Assembly (NCBI RefSeq): GCF_015679265.1
Contig: NZ_CP064942.1
Location: forward strand, 3,328,001-3,392,000
Length of the DNA: 64,000 nt
Direction: 5' to 3'
Origin: Pontivivens ytuae
GTDB lineage: Bacteria > Pseudomonadota > Alphaproteobacteria > Rhodobacterales > Rhodobacteraceae
The position numbers and the translations under genes were made by a program. Under the pieces are notes generated by a model. It was given only the letters and a program-made list of their open reading frames with translations, did no database searches and was not told where the DNA came from. The first letter of the stretch is position 1, and the number at the start of each line of letters is the position of its first letter. This document shows, piece after piece, positions 51,595 through 60,026 of the stretch.

Positions 51595-52395
51595 ATGACA
51601 CTATCGGATCCGGCGTTGCAGTCCGACCTTCGCGACTGCGCACATGCCATGGCGGACGCGGCACGGGCCGCGATCCTGCCGCTCTTCCGGTCCATCGACC
51701 TCGATACCGAGAACAAGCTGGAGGGCGGGTTCGATCCCGTCACCGCCGCCGATCGCGCGGCCGAGGCCGCGATGCGCGCCGTGCTGGCGGAGCGCCGGCC
51801 CGACGACGGCATCCTCGGTGAGGAGGAGGGGGCCGTCGAGGGCACCTCGGGCCTTACCTGGGTCATCGATCCGATCGACGGAACGCGGGCCTTCCTCGCC
51901 GGGGCGCCGACCTGGGGGGTGCTGATCGCGCTCAACGCCGGCGAGGCGCCGCTCTTCGGCATGATCGACCAGCCCTGGACCGACGAGCGCTTCGTCGGCG
52001 GCTTCGGGCGGAGCGATTTCCTCTATCGCGGGTTCGTGCGCCCGCTGGGCACGCGGGCGGCACGGCCGCTCGACGAGGCGGTGCTGCTGACGACCTTTCC
52101 GGAGGTCGGCACGGACGCGGACCGCGCGGCCTTCGAGCGGGTGCGCGACGCGGCGCGGCTGACGCGCTACGGCCTCGACTGCTACGGCTACGCGCTGGTG
52201 GCGCTGGGGCAGGTGGACCTGGTGATCGAGGCGGGGCTCGCGCCCTACGACATCCAGGGGCCGCAGGCGGTGGTGGAGGGCGCGGGCGGCGTCGTCACCA
52301 ACTGGGAAGGCGGCCCGGTCCACGCGGGCGGCCGAGCGATCGCCGCGGCGAACGCGGAGATCCACGCGGCGGCGCTGGAGCTGTTGAACCGCTAG
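51595..52395 (+). CDS. hisN: inositol-monophosphatase-family histidinol-phosphatase (HisN type)
   Basis: A 266-residue phosphatase with GEEEG (near 82), DPIDGTRAFLAGAP (near 98-111) and APYDIQGPQAVVEGAGG as metal and substrate motifs. The GTRAF variant in place of GTTNF is usual for the HisN branch, which makes histidinol from its phosphate, although a general inositol-phosphate phosphatase cannot be excluded. ATG at 51595 gives the family start MTLSDP. No other his gene is adjacent. Confidence 0.8.
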   Translation: MTLSDPALQSDLRDCAHAMADAARAAILPLFRSIDLDTENKLEGGFDPVTAADRAAEAAMRAVLAERRPDDGILGEEEGAVEGTSGLTWVIDPIDGTRAFLAGAPTWGVLIALNAGEAPLFGMIDQPWTDERFVGGFGRSDFLYRGFVRPLGTRAARPLDEAVLLTTFPEVGTDADRAAFERVRDAARLTRYGLDCYGYALVALGQVDLVIEAGLAPYDIQGPQAVVEGAGGVVTNWEGGPVHAGGRAIAAANAEIHAAALELLNR

Positions 52396-52443
52396 AGTGT
52401 TCGTTCCCCTCGGCCGCACTTAGACAATCGGCTGATGATGGAG

Positions 52444-52546
52444 ATCGTCCGGTCAAGCCGGACGATGACAGGTGGTCGGGTGCGGTATCTGGTATGTTAA
52501 GGAGTCATCCTCGGGCTTGCCCCGGGGATCTCCCAACGCGGCGCGC
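52444..52546. repeat. alphaproteobacterial-type REP hairpins
   Basis: ATCGTCCGG (52444-52452) and CCGGACGAT (52458-52466) form a nine-base hairpin. A second, CCTCGGGCTTGCCCCGGGG-like, lies at 52509-52527. Both lie in the gap of 183 bases between hisN and the convergent hydrolase and differ from the GTCCCGGC family. Confidence 0.55.
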
Positions 52547-52578
52547 GTCCAGCCCGACCGGACGATCACGACCCGTTG

Positions 52579-53514
52579 TCAGGCCGTCACCTCCGCCTGC
52601 TCCACATGCGTGGCGATGCGGGTCCAGAGCGGGTCCTGGATCGCGGCTGTCTCCATCCAGAGCTCGTGGCGTGCGCCCTCGATGTTGAGGAGCGTGCCGT
52701 CGGGCATCCGTTCCAGTTGGGTCACGACTGCGCCGGGGGAGACGATCTGTTCGTCGCTGCCGACGGCCGCGAGGACCGGCACGGTCGGGGCGGGGGCGTC
52801 CAGCAGCTCCGTCATCTCGTCGAAGGCCGCCGCGAGCCAGCCGACGGAGGGCGCGCCGAGGCCGAGCTGCGGATAGGCCGCGAGCTGACGCTTGAGCCGG
52901 TCGAAATGCTCCTCGTCGGTGGTGAGCGGGTTGCCGGAGTATCCCTTGAGCGCCACATGGGCCGCCGAGCGGCCGCCCGGCGCGTAGTCCTCGCTGCGGC
53001 CGACGGCGCGCAGCAGGCGGATCACGAAGGGGGCGAGGTGGCGCTGCAGCGGCGGTAGCTTCAGACCCCACATCGGGGCGGAGAAGGTGGCGGTAGCGAC
53101 CGGCAGCCCTTCGGAGAGCGCGCGCAGGCCGATGCAGCCGCCCATGGAGTGGGCGAAGAGGTGGAGCGGGCGCGGCAGGCCCTCGATGGCCTCCAGCAAC
53201 GCCGCCACATCCTGCTGGTACTCGGAGAACCGCCGGACATGGCCCAGTTCCGTCGTGCCGTGGATCCGGGTGGACAGCCCCTGTCCGCGCCAGTCGATCA
53301 CCGCGACGGCGAAGCCCATGGCGCTGAGCCTTCCGACTACGCGACCGTACTTCTCGATGTATTCGGTGCGGCCGGGAAAGAGGAGCGCGGTGCCGCGCGT
53401 GCCCTCCGGCCAGAGGGCGATGCGGATGCGGGTGCCGTCCCGCGTCTGCCGGTAGTGCGCGGCGCCCCCGGCGGGGGCATCCGCGATGTCGTCGTGAAGC
53501 GGGGCCGCTTCCAT
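52579..53514 (-). CDS. monoacylglycerol-lipase-like alpha/beta hydrolase
   Basis: A 311-residue alpha/beta hydrolase (lysophospholipase/PldB type). LFPGRTEYIEKYGRVVG is the conserved N-terminal segment, WRGQGLS follows, the nucleophile Ser is in LFAHSMGGCIGLRAL, and His is in EGARHELWMET. It should hydrolyse lysolipids or monoglycerides. It overlaps the SCP2 gene upstream by one base, so lipid binding and hydrolysis are probably coupled. Confidence 0.9.
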   Translation of the reverse strand: MEAAPLHDDIADAPAGGAAHYRQTRDGTRIRIALWPEGTRGTALLFPGRTEYIEKYGRVVGRLSAMGFAVAVIDWRGQGLSTRIHGTTELGHVRRFSEYQQDVAALLEAIEGLPRPLHLFAHSMGGCIGLRALSEGLPVATATFSAPMWGLKLPPLQRHLAPFVIRLLRAVGRSEDYAPGGRSAAHVALKGYSGNPLTTDEEHFDRLKRQLAAYPQLGLGAPSVGWLAAAFDEMTELLDAPAPTVPVLAAVGSDEQIVSPGAVVTQLERMPDGTLLNIEGARHELWMETAAIQDPLWTRIATHVEQAEVTA

Positions 53515-53807
53515 CAGCCGAGTGCGGACCCGAGCTGCATGGCAAGGCCCATGTTGCCGTCGACCTTGAGCTTGCCTGACATGAAGGCGGAGGTCGGGTT
53601 CAACTCGCCGGAGAGGATCTCCTGGAACGTGTCGGCATCGGCGGTCAGGGTGCAGTCGGCCTCGTCGTCGCCCGCGCGCACGCCCTCACCGTCCATGATG
53701 ACGGCGCCCTCATCCTCGATGACGAACTTGACGGTGCCCGCGTCGAAGGTGCCGCCCTCGAGTTTTTCCGACAGGGCCGTGACGGCCTGATCCACGACTG
53801 CGCTCAT
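53514..53807 (-). CDS. SCP2 sterol-binding domain protein
   Basis: A 97-residue single-domain protein of the SCP2 fold: VKFVIEDEGAVIMDGEGV, DCTLTADADTFQEILSGELNP and FMSGKLKVDGNMGLAMQLG. It binds acyl chains or other lipids in the cytoplasm. It is the first gene of a two-gene unit with the lipase-like hydrolase and is divergent from the TPR gene. Confidence 0.93.
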   Translation of the reverse strand: MSAVVDQAVTALSEKLEGGTFDAGTVKFVIEDEGAVIMDGEGVRAGDDEADCTLTADADTFQEILSGELNPTSAFMSGKLKVDGNMGLAMQLGSALG

Positions 53808-53879
53808 GTGATGTCCTCTCCCTTTATGTCGCGAGGGAACCCCCTCGCATTTGCGGTGTCAGGTGTTACCTTAGAAGTC

Positions 53880-54425
53880 ATGAGACAGGGATCAATCGCG
53901 CTCGCAAGCCTTGCCGTGGCGTTAGCATTCTGTGCACCCGCCCATGCGGAGCAGAGCCTGCCGGAGCTGATGGCCGAACTTGCCGACCCCGAGGCGCAGG
54001 ATGTCGCGGGGATCGAGAACGAGATCATCCGCCGCTGGTCGCAGTCGGGCTCGCCTGCCATGGACCTCCTGGTCCGGCGCGGGCAGGACGCCATCGAGTC
54101 CAGTGACTTCGCCGGAGCGGTGGAGCATTTCACGGCGGCGATCGATCATGCGCCCGACTTCGCGGAGGCCTACAATGGTCGGGCCACCGCCTATTTCCTG
54201 CAGGAGGAATACGGCCTCGCGCTCGAGGATGTGGAGGCGGTGCTGGCGCTCAACGAACAGCATTTCGGCGCGCTCGCAGGACTCGGCTTCATCATGGAGC
54301 GGCTGGGCGAGGAAGCCCTGGCGTGGCGGGCCTTCCGCATGGCACAGGCTCTCAACCCGCATCAGGATGCGGTGAACGACGCGATCCTGCGGCTTGACCC
54401 GGTCGCCCGCGGCACCGAGCTCTGA
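53880..54425 (+). CDS. periplasmic TPR protein
   Basis: A 181-residue protein with a signal peptide (about 1-22, ending AHAEQ) and three TPR units (about 65-170), including AVEHFTAAIDHAPDFAEAYNGRATAYF and ALEDVEAVLALNEQHFGALAGLG. Such repeats bind partner proteins. ATG at 53880 gives a good signal peptide and was preferred over an earlier ATG in the divergent gap. It is 22 bases before the helicase gene and probably co-transcribed with it. Confidence 0.85.
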   Translation: MRQGSIALASLAVALAFCAPAHAEQSLPELMAELADPEAQDVAGIENEIIRRWSQSGSPAMDLLVRRGQDAIESSDFAGAVEHFTAAIDHAPDFAEAYNGRATAYFLQEEYGLALEDVEAVLALNEQHFGALAGLGFIMERLGEEALAWRAFRMAQALNPHQDAVNDAILRLDPVARGTEL

Positions 54426-54447
54426 TCCCACCGAACTGCAGGACAGA

Positions 54448-57405
54448 ATGAGCCGCGACCGCACCGTCACAGCCGTGCTCGGCCCGACCAATACGGGCAA
54501 GACCCACTACGCGATCGAGCGGATGCTGGCGCACCGCAACGGGATCATGGGCTTTCCGCTGCGCCTCCTAGCGCGCGAGGTCTATGACCGGGTGGTCGAG
54601 GTCCGCGGGCCTTCCGTCGTCGCCCTCGTCACCGGGGAGGAGCGGATCGTGCCGCCGCGCGCGGCCTACTGGATCTGCACGGTGGAGGCGATGCCGGACA
54701 TGGCCGCCGACTTCGTGGCGGTGGACGAGATCCAGCTCTGCGCCGATCCGGACCGGGGCTATGTCTTTACCGATCGCCTGCTGAACACGCGCGGCCTGCA
54801 CGAGACGCTGTTCCTCGGCGCGGACACGATGCGCGAGCGTATCCGCAACCTGATCCCCGAGGCCCGCTTCATCCGGCGCGAGCGCATGTCGAAGCTGAGC
54901 TTTGCCGGCGTGAAGAAGACGAGCCGCATGCCGCCCCGCTCCGCCGTCGTGGGGTTCTCGGTCGACGGGGTCTACGCGATGGCGGAGCTGCTGCGCCGTC
55001 AGAAGGGCGGCGCGGCGGTAGTAATGGGCGCGCTCAGCCCGCGGACGCGGAACGCGCAAGTGGCGCTCTACCAGAACGGTGACGTGGATCACCTTGTCGC
55101 GACCGACGCGATCGGGATGGGGCTGAACCTCGACATCTCGCATGTCGCCTTCGCCGGGACGATGAAGTTCGACGGGCGGCGCTTTCGCCATCTGCAGCCC
55201 AACGAGCTTGCGCAGATCGCCGGGCGCGCCGGGCGGCACACCAATGACGGGACCTTCGGCACCACCGGCGAGGCGGAGCCGCTGGACCCGGAGGTGGCCG
55301 AGGCGATCGAGAACCACCGCTTCGCCCCGATCCGCCGCTTGCAATGGCGCAACCCCCGGCTGGAGTTCGGCACGGTTCCCGCCCTGATGACCTCGCTGGA
55401 GCAGGGGCCGAAGCATCCCGACCTCCAGCGCGCGCGCGAGGCGGACGACCTCGCCACGCTGCGCGCGCTCTGGGCGATGCCCGACATGCACGACAAGGTG
55501 CGGCAGGGGCCCGAGGTGCGGCTCCTCTGGGACGTCTGCCAGGTGCCCGACTTTCGCAAGGTCGCACCGGCGGAGCATGCGAGCCTGCTCGCCCGGCTTC
55601 ACGACTTCCTGCACGAGGGTGGCACGATCCCGGAGGACTGGCTCGCCCGGCAGGTCGCGCGCATCGACAAGACGAACGGCGATATCGATGCGATCTCCAA
55701 GCGGCTGGCCTTCGTGCGGACATGGACCTACGTGGCCCAGCGGAAGGGGTGGCTTTCTGATCCGGAGCATTGGCGGGGCGAGACCCGTGCGGTAGAAGAC
55801 CGCCTGTCGGACGCGCTCCACGCCGCCCTGACACAACGATTCGTCGATCGGCGCACGAGTGTGCTCATGCGCCGGTTGAAGCAGAAGGAGGGCCTCGTGG
55901 CCGACGTGAACGACAAGGGCGAAGTGAGCGTGGAGGGGCACCTTGTCGGGCGCCTCGATGCGTTCCGCTTCCATCTCGACCCCAGTGCGAGCGCGGAGGA
56001 GGCGAAGACCTTGCGCTCCGCCGCTTTGGCCGCCTTGCAGCCGCACTACAACCTCGCGTCGGACAAGTTCTACAACGCCCCCGACAAGGAGATCGACGTC
56101 ACCGAGCAGGGTGGCCTGATGTGGGGCGAGTACGCCGTTGGCAAGCTGACGCGCGGCGCGGACGCGCTCAGCCCGCAGGTCGAGGTCTTCGTCGATGACG
56201 AGGCGGGTGCGGACGTCGCCGAGAAGGTGAAGCGCCGCCTGAGCCACTGGATCGACCGGCGCGTCGCGGCGCTCTTCGAGCCGCTGATCGCGCTGCGGGA
56301 TGACGAGGCGCTGACCGGCCTCGCGCGTGGGGTCGCCTACCGGATCGTGGAAAATCTCGGCGTGCTGCCGCGGGCGGACGTGGCTCAGGACGTGAAGTCG
56401 CTGGAGCAGGAGGCGCGCGCGCTGCTGCGCAAGCATGGCGTGCGGTTCGGACAGTTCACGCTGTTCCAGCCGCTCCTCCTGAAGCCCGCGCCGACGCGGC
56501 TGCGGCTGGTGCTCTGGTCGCTGGCGCAGGGCCTCGACGAGTTTCCCGAGGCGCCCCCGCCGGGCCTCGTGACCGTGCCGGAGGTGAAGGACGCGCCGCA
56601 GGGCTACTACGCCATGGCGGGCTATCGCCTCGCCGGGCAGCGGGCGATCCGCATCGATATGCTGGAGCGCCTCGCCGACATGATCCGCGGACAGGACACC
56701 CGCGGCGGGTTCGAGGCGAACCCCGACATGCTCTCCATCACTGGGCTCACGCTGGAGCAGTTCGCCGACCTGATGGGCGGCCTCGGCTACAAGGCGGAGC
56801 GCGGCGAGCGGACGAAGGTGAAGGCCGCGCCGGTCGAGGAGGCGAAGCCCGCCGATGCCCTCGATCCGGAGGCGCCCGTCGTGGTGGAGCCCGCGGGCGA
56901 GAGTGCCGAGCCCGTCGCCGACGCCACCCCGCCCGATGCGCAGCCGGCCGCGGCGGGCGAGCCGGAGGAGGTGCCTGAGCCCCCGTCCGAGGTCCCGCCG
57001 GCCGCGCCGGAGGAGGCTCCCCAGCCACCTGCAGAGACGCCCGAGGATCCGCCCGCCGAAGTGCCGGGCGAGATGCCGGAAGAGGCGCCCGGCGAGATGC
57101 CCAAGGAGGCCACCGCCGAAGTGGGCGAGGCTGCCGAAGCCGCCGAGGATGAGATCGAGGTCTTCTACACCTTCACTTGGGCCCCGCGCCCGCGCGGCAA
57201 CCAGAACCGCGGCCCGCGCCGCGAGGGGCAGGGCAAGGGCGACCGGCCGCAGGGCAAGGGGGGCAAGCCGCGCGGCAAGAAGCCGGGCGGACCGAAGGGC
57301 GGTGGCAAACCGCAGGTCCACTCCGCCCGCCCGCCGCGTAAGGAGAAGGCGATCGACCCCGACAACCCGTTCGCAGCACTGATGGCGCTGAAGGACAAGA
57401 ACTGA
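54448..57405 (+). CDS. Suv3-like superfamily 2 RNA helicase with long low-complexity tail
   Basis: A 985-residue helicase. Motif I is GPTNTGKT at 12-19, motif II is DEIQ at 93-96, and motif VI lies in QIAGRAGRHTNDGTFG (near 257). The central part (about 450-780) is of the Suv3 C-terminal type. Residues about 790-910 are Pro/Glu/Ala-rich and acidic, and the last 70 are Gly/Lys/Arg-rich. Mitochondrial Suv3 works with the RNA degradosome, so RNA unwinding for decay is the likely role. It is followed at 67 bases by the MCP-tip gene, then S4, fdxA and carD. Confidence 0.88.
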   Translation: MSRDRTVTAVLGPTNTGKTHYAIERMLAHRNGIMGFPLRLLAREVYDRVVEVRGPSVVALVTGEERIVPPRAAYWICTVEAMPDMAADFVAVDEIQLCADPDRGYVFTDRLLNTRGLHETLFLGADTMRERIRNLIPEARFIRRERMSKLSFAGVKKTSRMPPRSAVVGFSVDGVYAMAELLRRQKGGAAVVMGALSPRTRNAQVALYQNGDVDHLVATDAIGMGLNLDISHVAFAGTMKFDGRRFRHLQPNELAQIAGRAGRHTNDGTFGTTGEAEPLDPEVAEAIENHRFAPIRRLQWRNPRLEFGTVPALMTSLEQGPKHPDLQRAREADDLATLRALWAMPDMHDKVRQGPEVRLLWDVCQVPDFRKVAPAEHASLLARLHDFLHEGGTIPEDWLARQVARIDKTNGDIDAISKRLAFVRTWTYVAQRKGWLSDPEHWRGETRAVEDRLSDALHAALTQRFVDRRTSVLMRRLKQKEGLVADVNDKGEVSVEGHLVGRLDAFRFHLDPSASAEEAKTLRSAALAALQPHYNLASDKFYNAPDKEIDVTEQGGLMWGEYAVGKLTRGADALSPQVEVFVDDEAGADVAEKVKRRLSHWIDRRVAALFEPLIALRDDEALTGLARGVAYRIVENLGVLPRADVAQDVKSLEQEARALLRKHGVRFGQFTLFQPLLLKPAPTRLRLVLWSLAQGLDEFPEAPPPGLVTVPEVKDAPQGYYAMAGYRLAGQRAIRIDMLERLADMIRGQDTRGGFEANPDMLSITGLTLEQFADLMGGLGYKAERGERTKVKAAPVEEAKPADALDPEAPVVVEPAGESAEPVADATPPDAQPAAAGEPEEVPEPPSEVPPAAPEEAPQPPAETPEDPPAEVPGEMPEEAPGEMPKEATAEVGEAAEAAEDEIEVFYTFTWAPRPRGNQNRGPRREGQGKGDRPQGKGGKPRGKKPGGPKGGGKPQVHSARPPRKEKAIDPDNPFAALMALKDKN

Positions 57406-57472
57406 GGGACGGGCCATCGATCGGATCGATGGTTAGGCCCTCGTAAAGGAAGAGTGCGTAACGCTGGCCTCG

Positions 57473-58225
57473 ATGACCGACTACAGGCCCACTTTCGAGA
57501 CGGAAATCTCGCCCGATCTGTTCCGCTCCGACGATCCGGCGGCGGCGATGCGCGCCGTCGCCGCTCTGCCCATCATGGTCCGCACGCAGATCCTGCGGAT
57601 CCTGATGTTCCTCGGCGGGGTGATCCTGACCGAGGATCGGGAGATCCGCGACGGCTCCTTCGCCGCGATGAAGCTCGCCTTCGAAGGGGTCGATAACGCA
57701 CTGGATATCCTGTCGGGGTGGCAGAGCCGCCGCGATCTCAACCCCGAGGCGCGCCAGGTGCTCGCCACCGTCATGGCCGATCACGCTGGCAGCCTGAACG
57801 CGCCGCGCGAGCTGCGCGGGCGGGCCGAGCGGATGGCGGAGCGTGCTCTGCGGGGCGACCGTCCGACCTCGGCGGAGTATGACGCCCTGCTGCGCTGGAC
57901 CTATTCCAGCTTTCATCCCGAGATGCTCGCGCTGTCCTCCCGAATGAAGGAGGCGGGCGACGCGATGCGGCGCAGCCGGGAGGACGCGGCACATGAGGCG
58001 CGCCATCGGGCCGTCGACGCGCGGGACCGGATCGACACGATCGCGCGCACGGTCCGCCTGATCTCGCTCAACGCGCGGGTCGAGGCGGCACGCGCTGGTG
58101 CCGCGGGCCGGGCCTTCGGTGTGATCGCGGACGAGATCAAGTCGCTCTCCGAGCAGACCGAGAAGGTCAGTGCCGAGATAGGCACGAGCGTGGACGAGAT
58201 CATGGCCAACTTCCGGATCGTGTGA
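57473..58225 (+). CDS. soluble protein with a chemoreceptor signalling-tip motif
   Basis: A 250-residue protein without transmembrane segments. The first 130 residues form a helical domain I do not recognise. The last 110 are a coiled coil whose hairpin reads ISLNARVEAARAGAAGRAFGVIADEIKSLSEQTEK (split here by eye), the hallmark of the methyl-accepting chemotaxis tip. The coil is far shorter than in true receptors. No che gene is near. It lies four bases before an S4 RNA-binding gene, so it may act in a non-chemotaxis signal. Confidence 0.72.
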   Translation: MTDYRPTFETEISPDLFRSDDPAAAMRAVAALPIMVRTQILRILMFLGGVILTEDREIRDGSFAAMKLAFEGVDNALDILSGWQSRRDLNPEARQVLATVMADHAGSLNAPRELRGRAERMAERALRGDRPTSAEYDALLRWTYSSFHPEMLALSSRMKEAGDAMRRSREDAAHEARHRAVDARDRIDTIARTVRLISLNARVEAARAGAAGRAFGVIADEIKSLSEQTEKVSAEIGTSVDEIMANFRIV

Positions 58226-58228
58226 GCC

Positions 58229-58612
58229 ATGGCGGACCCGGGACCCGCGCTGCGCCTCGACAAATGGCTCTGGCATGCCCGGTTCTTCAAGACGCGCAGC
58301 CTCGCGGCGAAGGTGGTCCAGACCTCGGGCTGTCGCATCAACGGGGTGCGGGTCTCGAAACCGGCCTCCGGCGTGCGGCCGGGCGACGTGCTGACCTTCG
58401 CGAAGGACCGCCACATCCGCCAGATCCGGGTGGAGGCGCTGGGCGAGCGGCGTGGTCCTGCGCCCGAGGCGCAGGCGCTCTACACCGACCTCGACCCGCC
58501 GGTGGCGGCCCCCGCACCGCAGGGTCCCGGCGTCGATCGCGCGGGCGGCCGTCCCACCAAGCGGGACAGGCGCGCGCTCGACGACTTGACCCAGCGCAAG
58601 GAGCGGCCGTGA
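58229..58612 (+). CDS. S4-domain RNA-binding protein (Hsp15-like)
   Basis: A 127-residue protein with one S4 domain (about 8-65): [20 protein letters not shown], then [20 protein letters not shown]. Hsp15/HslR binds 50S subunits carrying stalled peptidyl-tRNA. The C-terminus (about 85-127) is Pro/Arg-rich. It starts three bases after the preceding stop, so it is co-translated with the MCP-tip gene. Confidence 0.92.
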   Translation: MADPGPALRLDKWLWHARFFKTRSLAAKVVQTSGCRINGVRVSKPASGVRPGDVLTFAKDRHIRQIRVEALGERRGPAPEAQALYTDLDPPVAAPAPQGPGVDRAGGRPTKRDRRALDDLTQRKERP

Positions 58613-58682
58613 GTCCCCTTGCACCTCGGCGCCCCGCCGTCTAAGTGCAGCGCAATATGCGACGCCCGCCGAGGATGACCCA

Positions 58683-59021
58683 ATGACCTATGTCGTGACC
58701 GACAACTGCATCGCCTGCAAATACACCGATTGCGTCGAGGTCTGTCCCGTGGACTGTTTCTACGAGGGTGAGAACATGCTGGTCATCCACCCCGACGAGT
58801 GCATCGACTGCGGCGTGTGCGAGCCCGAGTGTCCCGCCGACGCGATCCGGCCCGACACCGAGCCGGACATGGAGAAGTGGGTCGAGTTCAATCGGAAGTA
58901 CTCCGAGGCCTGGCCGGTGATCATCACCAAGAAGGATCCGCTGCCCAATGCCGAGGAACTCGACGGCAAGGCGGGCAAGCTCGAATCACATTTCTCCGAG
59001 GCGCCGGGCGAGGGCGGCTGA
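58683..59021 (+). CDS. fdxA: 7Fe ferredoxin FdxA
   Basis: A 112-residue ferredoxin. Cys9, 17, 21 and Cys40, 43, 46, 50 supply the ligands of one 3Fe-4S and one 4Fe-4S cluster; Cys12 and Cys25 are extra. The C-terminal extension (about 60-112, [19 protein letters not shown]) is the bacterial FdxA type. It carries electrons to unknown partners. The gene is in the conserved S4-fdxA-carD order. Confidence 0.95.
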   Translation: MTYVVTDNCIACKYTDCVEVCPVDCFYEGENMLVIHPDECIDCGVCEPECPADAIRPDTEPDMEKWVEFNRKYSEAWPVIITKKDPLPNAEELDGKAGKLESHFSEAPGEGG

Positions 59022-59120
59022 AGCCGCTTGACGCCACGATAATCAAGTATGACGGGTTGACGACGTACCGTTCTTTTGCAATCTAGGGTTGCGACGTCAC
59101 GGATGTTCACTCTTTGTTGG

Positions 59121-59136
59121 CGGCGGTAAACCGCCG
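59121..59136. promoter_or_regulatory. palindrome upstream of the carD promoter
   Basis: CGGCGGT-AA-ACCGCCG is a perfect seven-base inverted repeat five bases before the -35 hexamer. This is where an activator or repressor would be expected to bind. Confidence 0.5.
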
Positions 59137-59141
59137 ACGAA

Positions 59142-59170
59142 TTGAAACGTGCGCTCACATCTGCTATATA
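59142..59170 (+). promoter_or_regulatory. candidate sigma-70 promoter of carD
   Basis: TTGAAA (59142-59147) and TATATA (59165-59170) are separated by exactly 17 bases. The predicted start is near 59,177, giving a leader of about 157 bases before carD. Confidence 0.65.
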
Positions 59171-59184
59171 TTCGTCATATTGGA

Positions 59185-59274
59185 ATGGCCGATAGCGTCA
59201 GTGACCTCGGGGGACGGGGTATGACGGAAGACATCACCGGTTCAGGAGCGGGCTTAGCGGCAGACGCTGCTTAA
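59185..59274 (+). CDS. possible 29-codon leader peptide before carD
   Basis: An ATG frame ending in TAA encodes 29 residues, MADSVSDLGGRG then MTEDITGSGAGLAADAA. It lies wholly inside the predicted carD leader. The ribosome binding site (TTGGA) is weak, so translation is uncertain; it is listed because its position would fit a leader peptide. Confidence 0.25.
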   Translation: MADSVSDLGGRGMTEDITGSGAGLAADAA

Positions 59275-59333
59275 GGCCCTTTTGTCTCCGGAAAATGGTG
59301 AGTCCGGCCTTGGGCGACAAGAGGTAAGCGCAC

Positions 59334-59846
59334 ATGAGCAAGGTCAAGACAGGCAACGAATTCCGCCCGAACGACTACATCGTCTATCCGGCACACGGTG
59401 TCGGCCAGATCGTAGCGGTCGAGGAGCAGGAAATCGCCGGTATCGCCATGGAACTGTTCGTCATCTCTTTCGAGAAGGACAAGATGACCCTCCGTGTGCC
59501 GACTGCCAAGGCGACCTCGGTCGGAATGCGCTCCCTGTCTTCGCCGGACATCGTGGAAAAGGCGCTGGAGACGCTGAAGGGCCGCGCTCGCGTCAAGAAG
59601 GCGATGTGGTCCCGCCGCGCGCAGGAATACGAGCAGAAGATCAACTCGGGTGACCTGATCTCGATCGCCGAGGTGGTGCGTGACCTGCACCGCAACGACG
59701 ACCAGCGCGAGCAGTCCTATTCCGAGCGTCAGCTCTACGAAGCCGCGCTGGAGCGTCTGACCCGCGAGGTCGCGGCCGTGGACGGCGTGGACGAGGGCTC
59801 CGCCCAGGCGAAGGTCGACGGTGTCCTGGTGGCCCGCGCCGCCTGA
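59334..59846 (+). CDS. carD: CarD family transcriptional regulator
   Basis: A 170-residue protein. The N-terminal Tudor-like domain (about 8-65, RPNDYIVYPAHGVGQIVAVEEQEI) binds the RNA polymerase beta subunit, and the helical C-terminal domain (about 75-160) contacts promoter DNA. CarD stabilises open complexes, notably at rRNA promoters, and in alphaproteobacteria it is essential or stress-related. AGAGG precedes the ATG. The gene has a strong predicted promoter, a palindrome upstream and an intrinsic terminator, so it is a single unit. Confidence 0.95.
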   Translation: MSKVKTGNEFRPNDYIVYPAHGVGQIVAVEEQEIAGIAMELFVISFEKDKMTLRVPTAKATSVGMRSLSSPDIVEKALETLKGRARVKKAMWSRRAQEYEQKINSGDLISIAEVVRDLHRNDDQREQSYSERQLYEAALERLTREVAAVDGVDEGSAQAKVDGVLVARAA

Positions 59847-59867
59847 TGCCGGCTTCTAAGGTTTCGG

Positions 59868-59899
59868 AAAGGCCGCTCCGGTTTGGAGCGGCCTTTTCG
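59868..59899 (+). terminator. intrinsic terminator after carD
   Basis: A nine-base perfect stem (GGCCGCTCC at 59871-59879 and its complement at 59885-59893), extended by AAA/TTT pairing, then TTTTCGTTTT. Confidence 0.92.
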
Positions 59900-59920
59900 T
59901 TTTCCGAAGCTTCCGGCACC

Positions 59921-59996
59921 GCCCCGGACGTGATCCGGGGCCGTTTCGTACTTCCTCAAACGTTAGCCGAAAGGTCCCGGCTCTGCGGCCGGGACG
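59921..59996. repeat. REP-like two-hairpin intergenic unit
   Basis: CCCCGG (59922-59927) with CCGGGG (59935-59940), then after 34 bases GTCCCGGC (59974-59981) with GCCGGGAC (59988-59995). It lies between carD and the convergent cobS. Confidence 0.75.
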
Positions 59997-60026
59997 GCGC
60001 TGTTTGATGTAACCGCCCCGAGCCGC

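Larger units (their letters stand above)
59022..59333. other. 312-base fdxA/carD intergenic region
   Basis: The gap is AT-richer than the surroundings. It holds a palindrome, a good -35/-10 pair and a possible 29-codon frame, each listed separately. The rest, 59,022-59,120, shows no clear signal beyond low-complexity leader sequence. Confidence 0.7.

Noticed and set aside
54568..57417. 949-codon open frame on the strand opposite the Suv3-like helicase
   Set aside because: It is a GC-rich shadow of the helicase: composition is His/Arg/Gly/Leu with no domain, and the forward frame has clear helicase motifs.
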